From an uncultured Anaerococcus sp. (lineage in GTDB: Bacteria > Bacillota > Clostridia > Tissierellales > Peptoniphilaceae), in contig NZ_CALTSY010000003.1 in assembly GCF_943908415.1 (NCBI RefSeq), positions 48,486-112,485 on the forward strand: DNA of 64,000 bases, read 5' to 3'. The notes below the pieces were generated by a model, which was given only the letters and a program-made list of their open reading frames with translations, was not told the origin of the DNA and ran no database searches. This document shows, one piece after another, positions 1-7,666 of this stretch. The position numbers were made by a program, and so were the translations under genes. How positions within the stretch are numbered: position 1 is the first letter of the stretch; every line of letters starts with the position of its first letter.

Positions 1-391
1 CTCTAATATTGTGATCTTCCATATATTCATTAAGCTTCATAACAGTATCCATGGAGTCATTGCCTCCTATGTAAATAAAAGTTGATATTTTATATTCTTT
101 CAATGTTTCAAATATCTTATCAAAAATTTCATCATCTGATGAGTCAGGGAGCTTGTATCTACAGGAACCTAGAATAGAAGAAGGTCTTGATATTAATTGT
201 GATTCTATATTATTTTCCTTATATTTTTCTTTGTCTACTTGAGCAATTTCTTTATTGATTATTCCCTCTATTCCATGAAGGCTTAAATAAACTTTATCAA
301 AATTATTATTTATACTAGCAGAAATCACGCCAGCAAGTGATGAATTGATTACGCTGGTTGGGCCACCAGATTGAGCAACTATAACATTCAT
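1..391 (-). CDS. pfp: PPi-dependent 6-phosphofructokinase, N-terminal part (cut by window edge)
   Basis: The minus strand reads open from an ATG at 391 to the window edge, giving the first 130 codons. The protein starts MNVIVAQSGGPTSVINSSLA, the nucleotide-fold start of the phosphofructokinase family. Near the cut end it has YIGGNDSMDT; the GGNDS form (instead of GGDGS of ATP enzymes) is typical of pyrophosphate-dependent enzymes. It would phosphorylate fructose 6-phosphate with PPi in the cytoplasm, a common glycolytic step in anaerobes. The ATG overlaps the stop of the upstream HAD gene by one base (TAATG), so the two are probably translationally coupled. The C-terminal part lies outside the window. 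Confidence 0.88.
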   Translation of the reverse strand, partial: MNVIVAQSGGPTSVINSSLAGVISASINNNFDKVYLSLHGIEGIINKEIAQVDKEKYKENNIESQLISRPSSILGSCRYKLPDSSDDEIFDKIFETLKEYKISTFIYIGGNDSMDTVMKLNEYMEDHNIR

Positions 392-1209
392 TATTTATTC
401 TCCTTATTTAGTAGATATTTCTCTAAGTAGTCAGCTATGCCATCTTCATCATTTGATAGAGTCACATAATCAGCAATTTCTAGCATTTTGTCAGAACCAT
501 TTGCCATTACTACTCCAACTCCAGCATCTTTAATCATTGATACGTCATTATCTTCATCACCAAAAGCAATTATATCTTCCATTGGAATATCATAGTATTT
601 GGCAATCTCTAAAAGGCTTTCTCCCTTACTGACTCCTTTTGGCATAACTTCGTAATAATATGGGGTTGATTTTACAAGAGTAAATTTATCGGCAAAATTA
701 TCGTGTATTTTAGTTAAGGGTTCCAAAATTTTGTCAGGATGGCAAGCAAATAATACATTATTTGGCTCAAAGTCTATGTTGTAAGATAAATCTGGGTCAT
801 AAATAATTTCCATATTATTTTTAGCCCTTGTCTCCTCAAGTTTATAGGTATCCATTGAGTTTGTATAGCACTTACCATCATAATAGATGGTGTAGTTGAT
901 ATCAAGGCCTTCAGAGAATTCTAAAAGCTCTTTCATATCATTTAGATCTAGGGTGTGATTGAAGAGAATTTCATTAGTACCATAGTTTGTAATCCTAGCT
1001 CCATTGTAGTTGGAAAGTAGACCATCGTACTCATCAAGTTTGAGAATTTCAGCATATTTCATAACTCCCTTAGGAGATCTTCCTGAAACAATTACAACTA
1101 TGTTTTCTTCTTCTAGTGCTTTTTCTAAAGCTTTTTGGGTTCTTGGAGTGATTTCTCCGTTACTATTTAAAAGCGTTCCATCTATATCTAGTGCGATAAT
1201 TTTTGGCAT
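391..1209 (-). CDS. Cof-type HAD-IIB family phosphatase
   Basis: This 272-residue protein has the full HAD layout: motif I LDIDGTLLNS at residues 7-16 with the nucleophile and acid/base Asp pair, motif II VIVSGR near residue 40, and motif IV FGDEDND near residue 215. The large C2-type cap between motifs II and III places it in the Cof/HAD-IIB group, which dephosphorylates sugar phosphates, flavin precursors and similar small molecules; the substrate cannot be read from sequence. The start has AGGAGG seven bases upstream. It is followed directly by pfp (TAATG overlap), so a role in sugar-phosphate control is plausible but inferred. It is one of three tandem paralogues here. Confidence 0.9.
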   Translation of the reverse strand: MPKIIALDIDGTLLNSNGEITPRTQKALEKALEEENIVVIVSGRSPKGVMKYAEILKLDEYDGLLSNYNGARITNYGTNEILFNHTLDLNDMKELLEFSEGLDINYTIYYDGKCYTNSMDTYKLEETRAKNNMEIIYDPDLSYNIDFEPNNVLFACHPDKILEPLTKIHDNFADKFTLVKSTPYYYEVMPKGVSKGESLLEIAKYYDIPMEDIIAFGDEDNDVSMIKDAGVGVVMANGSDKMLEIADYVTLSNDEDGIADYLEKYLLNKENK

Positions 1210-1278
1210 ATAACCTCCTGAAGTTTATACAAAAATTTTGCATATTCTCTACAATTATACCATATTATAGAATAAGGC

Positions 1279-2079
1279 CTATAGAACAAATTTTTCTAAA
1301 TAATATCCTATTCCGTTTTCATCGTTAGATAGGGTTACATAAGAGGACATTCCCTTTATAATATCATCTGCATTACCCATGGCTACAGCAACTCCTGCTG
1401 TTTCAAACATACTTATATCATTTAGGGCATCTCCAAAGGCTATTATATCTTTTTCCTTTATATTATAATGCTCAGCTATTTCTAGAAGGGATTTACCTTT
1501 TGATAGATTTTGTGGCATAATCTCATAAAAAGCACTTAGATTCCTTACTTGACTAGTCCTATCAGAAAAATTATCTTTTAGGAAAGGAATTATTTCATCT
1601 AATTTTTGAGGATAATTTGCAAAGATTATCTTATAAGGCTTGAAGTTTATTGATTTGCTTAAATCTTCTACAATCAATGGTTCTAGTTTTAATATATGAG
1701 TTTCTACATCAAGAAAAGCATTATCTTTATTTGAAATCATAGTGTATTCATCTGTTATAAGAGGGAATACATCTAGATTTTTTGTTTTCTCTAAGATTTC
1801 TTTTGCTAGATCTAAGTCTAATGTGTGGCTACTAATTTTTTCGCCAGTTTTAAAGTTTGTTATAGCTCCACCATTGTAGGAAGATATTAGACCCGCAAAC
1901 TTTTCAAATTCTAACTCTTTTGCTAAATCTAATATAGCTTCTGTTGGTCTACCTGAGACTATAACTACTTTATGACCTTTTTCCATTGCTTTTATAAGGG
2001 AATCTTTTGTTTGGACTAGTATTTCATGATTGCTATTTAGGAGTGTACCATCTACATCTACTGCTATTAACTTACTCAT
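1279..2079 (-). CDS. Cof-type HAD-IIB family phosphatase
   Basis: Second of three tandem HAD-IIB phosphatases. Motif I is VDVDGTLLNS, motif II VIVSGRP and motif IV FGDALND. An upstream in-frame start at 2100 exists, but I chose ATG 2079 because AAAGGAG sits about 8 bases before it and the protein then begins MSKLIAVDVDGT like its relatives, giving 266 residues. The start lies inside the end of the preceding paralogue (8-base overlap, ATGAGTAA), so the pair is translationally coupled. Substrate unknown; cytoplasmic sugar-phosphate phosphatase is the family expectation. Confidence 0.87.
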   Translation of the reverse strand: MSKLIAVDVDGTLLNSNHEILVQTKDSLIKAMEKGHKVVIVSGRPTEAILDLAKELEFEKFAGLISSYNGGAITNFKTGEKISSHTLDLDLAKEILEKTKNLDVFPLITDEYTMISNKDNAFLDVETHILKLEPLIVEDLSKSINFKPYKIIFANYPQKLDEIIPFLKDNFSDRTSQVRNLSAFYEIMPQNLSKGKSLLEIAEHYNIKEKDIIAFGDALNDISMFETAGVAVAMGNADDIIKGMSSYVTLSNDENGIGYYLEKFVL

Positions 2080-2887
2080 TCGAATCTCCTTTAAGTACAA
2101 ATTTTTCTAAGTAATCTGCTATACCATCTTCATCATTGGATAGGGTTATATAATCAGCTATTTCTTTTATATGATCAACTGCATTAGCCATAGCAACTCC
2201 TACACCTGCTACTTCAAGCATTGTTTCATCGTTAAGTTCATCTCCGAAAGCTATTATGTCTTTTTGATCTATCCCGTAATAGTCTGCAATTTCTAGAAGA
2301 CTTTTACCCTTTGATAGATTCTGAGGCATTATTTCATAATAAAATCTTTGAGTTCGTATTAGGCTGGTTTTGCCACCATATTTTTCTTCTAAAACTGGAA
2401 TTATTTTATCAAGGATTTCTGGATCGTTGGCAAATAGTAGTTTATTAGGTGGGAAGTCTATAGCATCTCTAATATTTTCATCTACTATTGTATCTAGTCC
2501 TAGTAAGTCTCTTTCTACCCCTAAATATTTACCTTCTTTATCTGATATAATCTTTCCTTCATTTGGAATTATAATTTCTAAATCTAGGTCTTTGGTTTCC
2601 CTTAGAATTTCTTTTGCTAATTTTAAATCTAGGGTATGATTAGTAATTTTTTTACCTGTTTCATAATTAGTAATAGATCCTCCGTTAAAGGCTGAGATTA
2701 GACCACCATGTTTATCAAATTGAAGTTCAGCGGCTAAGCCTTTTATGGCTTCAGTGGGTCTTCCTGATACAATTACTACTTTATGACCTTCTTCTAATGC
2801 TTTTATTAGACAATCACGAGTCTTAGGGCTTATTTTATGGTCTGAGTTTAAGAGGGTTCCATCAACATCAAGTGCAATTAATTTCAT
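2072..2887 (-). CDS. Cof-type HAD-IIB family phosphatase
   Basis: First gene of the tandem trio in transcription order, 271 residues, beginning MKLIALDVDGTLLNSDH. It shows motif I with both Asp residues, VIVSGRP as motif II and FGDELND as motif IV. It is clearly paralogous to the next two genes along its whole length, including the shared SYYVTLSNDE/DYITLSNDE-type C-terminus. Upstream lies the PTS EIIA gene on the same strand, separated by a strong terminator, so the HAD genes probably have their own promoter. Substrate unknown. Confidence 0.88.
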   Translation of the reverse strand: MKLIALDVDGTLLNSDHKISPKTRDCLIKALEEGHKVVIVSGRPTEAIKGLAAELQFDKHGGLISAFNGGSITNYETGKKITNHTLDLKLAKEILRETKDLDLEIIIPNEGKIISDKEGKYLGVERDLLGLDTIVDENIRDAIDFPPNKLLFANDPEILDKIIPVLEEKYGGKTSLIRTQRFYYEIMPQNLSKGKSLLEIADYYGIDQKDIIAFGDELNDETMLEVAGVGVAMANAVDHIKEIADYITLSNDEDGIADYLEKFVLKGDSNE

Positions 2888-2901
2888 ATATATCCTTTAC
2901 T

Positions 2902-2954
2902 AAAAATAGGGCTTATTGCAATTATAAAACTTAAGCTTTATAAGCAACAGCCCT
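2902..2954 (-). terminator. Intrinsic terminator after the PTS EIIA gene
   Basis: On the minus strand AGGGCTGTTGC and its near complement form a stem around an AT-rich loop and are followed by TATTTTTAG. It lies immediately after the EIIA stop and separates that gene from the HAD trio. Confidence 0.7.
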
Positions 2955-2959
2955 TTATC

Positions 2960-3466
2960 TTATTTAACTTCTATTAAATCATCACCGTGGTTAACCACAC
3001 CTGTTTTTAATACATTGATTTCATAGTTATCTGTATTGGTAATTATTACAGGTGATTCTGTGGCCTTGCCACTTGCTTCGATCTTATCTATATCAAACTC
3101 TAATAGCAAATCTCCAGCTTTAACATTTTCGCCGGCAGATGCCTTAAGAGAAAATGGTTCACCGGCTAATTCTACTGTATCAAGACCTATGTGTATAAGT
3201 ATCTCTACTCCTGAATTAGCTGTAATACCAACAGCGTGTCCTGTTTCGGCAAGCATTGATATAGTGCCATCCACTGGACTATATAATTTCCCTTCGCTTG
3301 GAATAATCATTGTACCTTTTCCGACTATCTCCTGCGCAAAAACTGGGTCTTTACATTCCCCTATATTTTTAGCTTCTCCTGTCATAGGAGCAAGTATAAT
3401 AGTTTCATTATCAGTTGAACTTACTTCTTGCTTTGGTTTTGATTTAAACTTATCAAAAAATCCCAT
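2960..3466 (-). CDS. PTS glucose-type EIIA protein (free-standing)
   Basis: This 168-residue protein is a single EIIA-Glc (crr-like) domain. Two histidines of the active site are visible: His77 in ETGHAVGI and His92 in EILIHIGLDTVEL; the second corresponds to the phosphorylated residue of the family. It accepts phosphate from HPr and passes it to an EIIB domain. No EIIB or EIIC lies next to it, so it serves a distant permease. MurP at 45.6 kb has EIIB and EIIC but no EIIA and is a reasonable partner (inference). The gene is monocistronic, with a GGAGG before ATG 3466 and a terminator after its stop. Confidence 0.92.
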   Translation of the reverse strand: MGFFDKFKSKPKQEVSSTDNETIILAPMTGEAKNIGECKDPVFAQEIVGKGTMIIPSEGKLYSPVDGTISMLAETGHAVGITANSGVEILIHIGLDTVELAGEPFSLKASAGENVKAGDLLLEFDIDKIEASGKATESPVIITNTDNYEINVLKTGVVNHGDDLIEVK

Positions 3467-3568
3467 ATATCCTCCTTATAATAATAGCTACATCTTTTTA
3501 CCATTATACCCAAAATATAAAGTTAAGAGTATGTTAGATAATCTAAGATTTTAAATAAATTTTCTAAA

Positions 3569-3584
3569 TGTAACATATGTTACA
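3569..3584. promoter_or_regulatory. Crp/Fnr-type operator upstream of hcp
   Basis: TGTAACATATGTTACA is a perfect 16-bp palindrome. Its centre (3576.5) is about 41.5 bp upstream of the transcription start predicted from the -10 box at 3606-3611, which is the classic class II activator position for Crp/Fnr proteins. Established: hcp genes are often controlled by HcpR, a Crp/Fnr-family regulator. Inferred: the regulator at 6986-7633 binds here. Confidence 0.72.
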
Positions 3585-3605
3585 GATTTTAGGGTAAATA
3601 TGTCC

Positions 3606-3611
3606 TATAAT
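3606..3611 (+). promoter_or_regulatory. hcp promoter -10 box
   Basis: A perfect TATAAT with no recognisable -35 hexamer 17 bp upstream (that position reads CAGATT). A good -10, a missing -35 and a palindrome in its place are the expected architecture of an activator-dependent promoter. Confidence 0.6.
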
Positions 3612-3658
3612 ATAAACATAAAAGATATTAACATTTAAATTTACAAAGGAGTAATAAT

Positions 3659-5278
3659 ATGTTTTGTTATCAATGTCAAGAGACAGCTAAAAATGAAGGA
3701 TGTACAGTACAAGGTGTTTGTGGTAAAAAGGAAGATACTGCAAATGCACAGGATTTATTAATATATGTAACAAAAGGACTTGCTGAAGTTGCCAATAAGA
3801 TTGGGGATGACAATAGTGAAGTTTATGATAGGATTTCAAACAACCTATTTGTAACTATCACAAATGCAAACTTTGATACACCAGCAATAATGAAAGTAGT
3901 TAAAGAAACTATAGAGATGAAGGATTCTCTACTTGAAAAATTAGATAATAAAGATGGATTATCTGATATAGCCTTATATTCATCAATGGATGATGAAGAA
4001 CTTGAAAGAAAAGCTATTGAAGTTGGTGTACTTAATATCATGAATGAAGACGAAAGATCCCTTGTCGAACTAACTACATATGGCTTAAAGGGAATGGCAG
4101 CCTACAACCACCATGCCAATGTACTTGGTTTTAGGGATGTAGAAGTTGATAGATTTATAGCTCATGCCCTAGAAGAGACAACTAAGTCTGATAAAGAAGT
4201 AAAAAGCTTAATCGACCTAGTATTAGATACAGGAAGTCACGGAGTTAAGGCTATGGCTTTACTTGATAAGGCAAATACTCAAAGCTTTGGTAACCCAGAG
4301 ATTACAGAGGTTGATTATTCTGCAGGTGATAAGCCAGCTATCCTTATATCAGGTCACGACCTAAATGATATGAAGATGCTTTTAGATCAAACTAAAGATA
4401 GTGGGGTAGAGGTATACACACACTCTGAGATGCTTCCAGCAAATTATTATCCAGAATTTAAAAAGTATGATCATTTCCATGGTAACTACGGTAATAGTTG
4501 GTGGAGTCAAAATGATGAATTTGAGGCATTCAATGGACCAATCCTTATGACAACAAACTGTATTGTTCCTATGAAAAAAGACAATACTTATCAAGATAGG
4601 ATGTTTACAACAGGGGATGCTGGTTATCCAGGATGCACACATATAGAAAAAGATGAGAATGGATATAAGGACTTCTCAGAAATCATTGAGCTTGCTAAAA
4701 AATGTGATGCTCCAACAAATCTTGAAGATACAAAGGTTGTAGGCGGTTTTGCCCATAATCAAGTTACAGAGCTAGCTGATAAGGTTGTTGAAGAAATCAA
4801 TGCCGGTAATATTAAAAAGTTTGTAGTAATGGCAGGCTGTGATGGTAGATTTAAGGATAGATCTTATTACACAGACTTTGCAGAAGCTATCCCAGAGGAT
4901 TGGATAATTTTAACAGCAGGATGTGCAAAATATCGCTACAACAAACTAGGACTTGGAGATATTAATGGTATACCAAGAGTACTAGATGCTGGCCAATGTA
5001 ATGACTCTTACTCATTAGTACAAATTGCCCTTACCCTACAAAAGGCATTTGGCTTAGATTCAATAAATGACCTACCAATAGAATACAATATTGCTTGGTA
5101 TGAACAAAAAGCTGTAATAGTATTACTATCATTACTAAGTCTAGGAGTTAAAAATATCCACCTAGGACCAACACTTCCAGCTTTCCTATCACCAACAGTT
5201 GTAGATTTCTTAGTAGAAAACTTTGGAATCGCACCAAATACAAGTGTTGAAGAAGACTTAAAGGAAATGACAGCTTAA
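3659..5278 (+). CDS. hcp: Hydroxylamine reductase / hybrid-cluster protein
   Basis: This 539-residue protein begins [20 protein letters not shown], with Cys3, Cys6, Cys15 and Cys21 binding the proximal iron-sulphur cluster. The hybrid Fe-S-O cluster ligands are recognisable in [24 protein letters not shown] and DAGQCND. The length fits the short (anaerobe) class. Hcp proteins reduce hydroxylamine in vitro and act as NO reductases protecting against nitrosative stress; the protein is cytoplasmic. It is monocistronic, with AAAGGAG before the ATG, a terminator shared with the convergent radical SAM gene, and a Crp/Fnr-type operator upstream. No hcr reductase gene is adjacent. Confidence 0.96.
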   Translation: MFCYQCQETAKNEGCTVQGVCGKKEDTANAQDLLIYVTKGLAEVANKIGDDNSEVYDRISNNLFVTITNANFDTPAIMKVVKETIEMKDSLLEKLDNKDGLSDIALYSSMDDEELERKAIEVGVLNIMNEDERSLVELTTYGLKGMAAYNHHANVLGFRDVEVDRFIAHALEETTKSDKEVKSLIDLVLDTGSHGVKAMALLDKANTQSFGNPEITEVDYSAGDKPAILISGHDLNDMKMLLDQTKDSGVEVYTHSEMLPANYYPEFKKYDHFHGNYGNSWWSQNDEFEAFNGPILMTTNCIVPMKKDNTYQDRMFTTGDAGYPGCTHIEKDENGYKDFSEIIELAKKCDAPTNLEDTKVVGGFAHNQVTELADKVVEEINAGNIKKFVVMAGCDGRFKDRSYYTDFAEAIPEDWIILTAGCAKYRYNKLGLGDINGIPRVLDAGQCNDSYSLVQIALTLQKAFGLDSINDLPIEYNIAWYEQKAVIVLLSLLSLGVKNIHLGPTLPAFLSPTVVDFLVENFGIAPNTSVEEDLKEMTA

Positions 5279-5293
5279 TATATTTGAAACTAG

Positions 5294-5332
5294 ATAAAGC
5301 TCGAACTTTTAGAAGTCCGAGCTTTATTTTTG
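5294..5332. terminator. Bidirectional terminator between hcp and the radical SAM gene
   Basis: ATAAAGCTCGAAC and GTCCGAGCTTTAT form a 13-bp stem with one mismatch and an 8-nt loop, followed by a T-rich tract on the plus strand. It sits between convergent stops. Confidence 0.8.
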
Positions 5333-5341
5333 TGTTCTATT

Positions 5342-6664
5342 TTATTTTTCTACTAAATTAGCTTTTTTCTCTTCTTGTCTCTTTTCCCAGATATCATTAG
5401 CAGTCTTATTCCAATTTTTAGCGTATGGTTTACATTTTGCTTCAAGATCTTTTGGATCTTCTGGTGAGATAAAGTCAGTTGATTTTGCATTAGATTCTTC
5501 TACAAGTTTTGTAAGCTTACCAGCATTTTCAAGCATTGGACAAGGCTTAAACATGTTATCATTGAATGGTTGATTATCATGATAACCCATAAATAGTGGG
5601 CTTTGTAAAGCTTCAAGTAGGGTTTTTTCTCTTATATTAGAATCTGAATAGTGGATAAATGCACAAGGCTCCATATCACCTAGAGAGTTTATATGTAGAT
5701 AGTTTCTTCCACCTGCTATGCAACCATTTATAAATTCAGCATCATTTTGGAAGTCAATAGCATATATCTTGTGTGGGCTATCTGCAGATCTTATATATCT
5801 TATCCTATCGCAAACATATTGTCTTTGTTCTGGTGTTGGTAAAAGTGAAGGGTCTGCATCATTACCAACTGGCATATAATGGAAGAACCAAGCTAGCTTA
5901 CAACCATGATCTGTCATTTTTCCTATAAATTCATCTGAAGTAACTTGTGTATAGTTTTTAGATGTATAACATACAGAAACACCATATAAAAGTTTATATT
6001 TTCTAAGTAAATCCATAGCGTTAAGTACTCTATTATATACTCCGTCACCTCTTCTGAAGTCGGTGGATTCTTCGCTACCTTCAACACTTAAGGCAAAAGA
6101 TATATTACCAACTTTTGCTACTTCTTTACAGAAATCTTCATCAATTAAAGTTCCGTTTGTATATATATGAAAAGCAGATTCATTAAATTCATTTGCTAAT
6201 TTTATGATATCATCTTTTCTAACTAGAGGTTCACCGCCTGTCATTAGGAAGAAATAGCAACCTATCTCATTTCCTTGTCTAATTATATCCTCCATTTCTT
6301 CATAGCTTAGACTATTTTGGTGGCCGTATTCTGCTGCCCAGCAACCCTTACAAGCTAAGTTACAAGCAGAAGTTGGATCAAATAATATTGCCCATGGAAT
6401 GTTACAATTATATTTTCTTTGTAGTTCATTTCTTTGGGCATTTCCTTTGTAAACTGCATTATAAGCTACAGTCATGATAAAGCGTTTCAATACATTATCA
6501 TCAATTTCATTAACTATATCTTCTGCAAAAGAAGACCATTTTGATGAAGGGTTATCAAATTCTTTTCTGATTCTCTCTAAAGCGTGTTTTGCACTGTTCT
6601 CTTCTGAAGAATTTGGCATTATGTACTTATCCATAGTAGTCTTATCTTTTAATTTGTTTTCCAT
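5342..6664 (-). CDS. Radical SAM protein of unknown substrate, with C-terminal cysteines
   Basis: This 440-residue cytoplasmic protein has the radical SAM CxxxCxxC motif at Cys101, Cys105 and Cys108 (CNLACKGCWA), followed by the TGGEPL SAM-binding strand. The last third carries more cysteines (NGCIAGG, EPCAFIHY, FKPCPML), resembling an auxiliary-cluster SPASM-like region. The roughly 100-residue helical N-terminal extension before the core is notable. Members of this type are widespread in anaerobic Firmicutes but I cannot name a substrate. Its promoter lies beside a 38-bp palindrome shared with the divergent Crp/Fnr gene, so the two may be co-regulated. A redox or nitrosative-stress link to hcp is only inferred from location. 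Confidence 0.85.
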   Translation of the reverse strand: MENKLKDKTTMDKYIMPNSSEENSAKHALERIRKEFDNPSSKWSSFAEDIVNEIDDNVLKRFIMTVAYNAVYKGNAQRNELQRKYNCNIPWAILFDPTSACNLACKGCWAAEYGHQNSLSYEEMEDIIRQGNEIGCYFFLMTGGEPLVRKDDIIKLANEFNESAFHIYTNGTLIDEDFCKEVAKVGNISFALSVEGSEESTDFRRGDGVYNRVLNAMDLLRKYKLLYGVSVCYTSKNYTQVTSDEFIGKMTDHGCKLAWFFHYMPVGNDADPSLLPTPEQRQYVCDRIRYIRSADSPHKIYAIDFQNDAEFINGCIAGGRNYLHINSLGDMEPCAFIHYSDSNIREKTLLEALQSPLFMGYHDNQPFNDNMFKPCPMLENAGKLTKLVEESNAKSTDFISPEDPKDLEAKCKPYAKNWNKTANDIWEKRQEEKKANLVEK

Positions 6665-6727
6665 AAAATCACCTCAATAAATCCTTTCTAATATATTATC
6701 TACTAATATAATTTTATTAATAGTATG

Positions 6728-6765
6728 TAATTATAAATAATTTCATATGAAATTATTTATAATTA
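6728..6765. repeat. 38-bp perfect AT-rich palindrome in a divergent promoter region
   Basis: The sequence centred on CATATG at 6744-6749 is self-complementary for 19 bp on each side without a mismatch, and the symmetry breaks at 6727/6766. It lies in the 321-bp spacer between the divergent radical SAM and Crp/Fnr genes. Its core ATTTCATATGAAAT resembles a dimeric regulator site more than a terminator, as it has no T-run and no gene ends here. The rest of the spacer (6766-6985) is AT-rich, with no gene that I can see. Confidence 0.75.
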
Positions 6766-6985
6766 TAATATATCTTATAAAAAGAAAAATGCAAGCGATT
6801 ATTTTAACTATTTTAGATTATTAGATATAGTGGAAAATTAAACTATATTTTATTGATATATTATTTTAAAATATGCATTAATAAAAATGACGAGAAAGTT
6901 CCATAAAATTAAAATAAATTTAAATACAAGACATATTTATTTGAAAAATCACATGAATTTTTCTATACTTAGTATGAGGTGAAAT

Positions 6986-7633
6986 ATGAACTTAAGAGAT
7001 ATTCCTATGTTTACAAATCTAAGTGATGATGACTTAGCTTATATAAAAAATAAGACAAAAATAGAAGAAAAAACCTATACTAAAGATAGTCATATATTTA
7101 TGGTAGGGCAAATTGCAGGAGATATGTATTATCTTATAGAAGGATCTATCTTGGTTTACAAGATAGACCCAAATGGCAAGAGATTTATTATAAGAAAGTT
7201 TAATAAACCTGCAATTTTTGGAGAAGTATATTCCTATCTTAAAGAGCCCTTTGACTTTTCAGCACAAGCAGAAGAAGAGAGTAGAGTCTTAATAATCCAT
7301 GACTTTAAAAAGATATTTGAAGGTGATGTTCCAGAAACATTTTTAAAATCTTATATAATGCTAATATCCCAAAAAAGTTTAGAATTAAGTCGAGCTAATC
7401 AAATTACCTCCCAATCCACCCTAAGACAAAAGATAGCAAAATATCTTATCTTAAACCAAGAAAACTCTAAAGTTACCATAGAATATTCCAGAGAAGAATG
7501 GGCGGATATACTTGCTACAACTAGGCCATCACTATCACGTGAATTATCAAATATGGCAACAGATGGACTAATTAGCTTGAAAGATAAGGCTATAGAAATA
7601 CTGGATATGAAAAGGCTAGGAGATATTATCTAG
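6986..7633 (+). CDS. Crp/Fnr-family transcriptional regulator (HcpR-like candidate)
   Basis: This 215-residue protein has an N-terminal cyclic-nucleotide-binding-type barrel (about residues 5-125), a dimer helix, and a C-terminal winged helix whose recognition helix reads TRPSLSRELS (about residues 173-182). It contains no cysteine, so it cannot bind an FNR-type iron-sulphur cluster; it would have to sense a heme ligand or small molecule. Its closeness to hcp and the palindrome at 3569-3584 suggest HcpR-like control of nitrosative stress, but the effector is unknown. It is followed after 33 bp by the polyphosphate phosphotransferase gene and is probably co-transcribed with it. Confidence 0.85.
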   Translation: MNLRDIPMFTNLSDDDLAYIKNKTKIEEKTYTKDSHIFMVGQIAGDMYYLIEGSILVYKIDPNGKRFIIRKFNKPAIFGEVYSYLKEPFDFSAQAEEESRVLIIHDFKKIFEGDVPETFLKSYIMLISQKSLELSRANQITSQSTLRQKIAKYLILNQENSKVTIEYSREEWADILATTRPSLSRELSNMATDGLISLKDKAIEILDMKRLGDII

Positions 7634-7666
7634 TAATTGGGGTACAAGATTAAAAAGGAGTAGGCG

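Noticed and set aside
1129..1145. AAAGCTTTTT resembling the MurR palindrome
   Set aside because: Inside a HAD coding region and not symmetric over 12 bp.
3036..3554. Long open frame opposite the PTS EIIA gene
   Set aside because: It is a shadow of EIIA in the reverse frame, without a ribosome site or family features.
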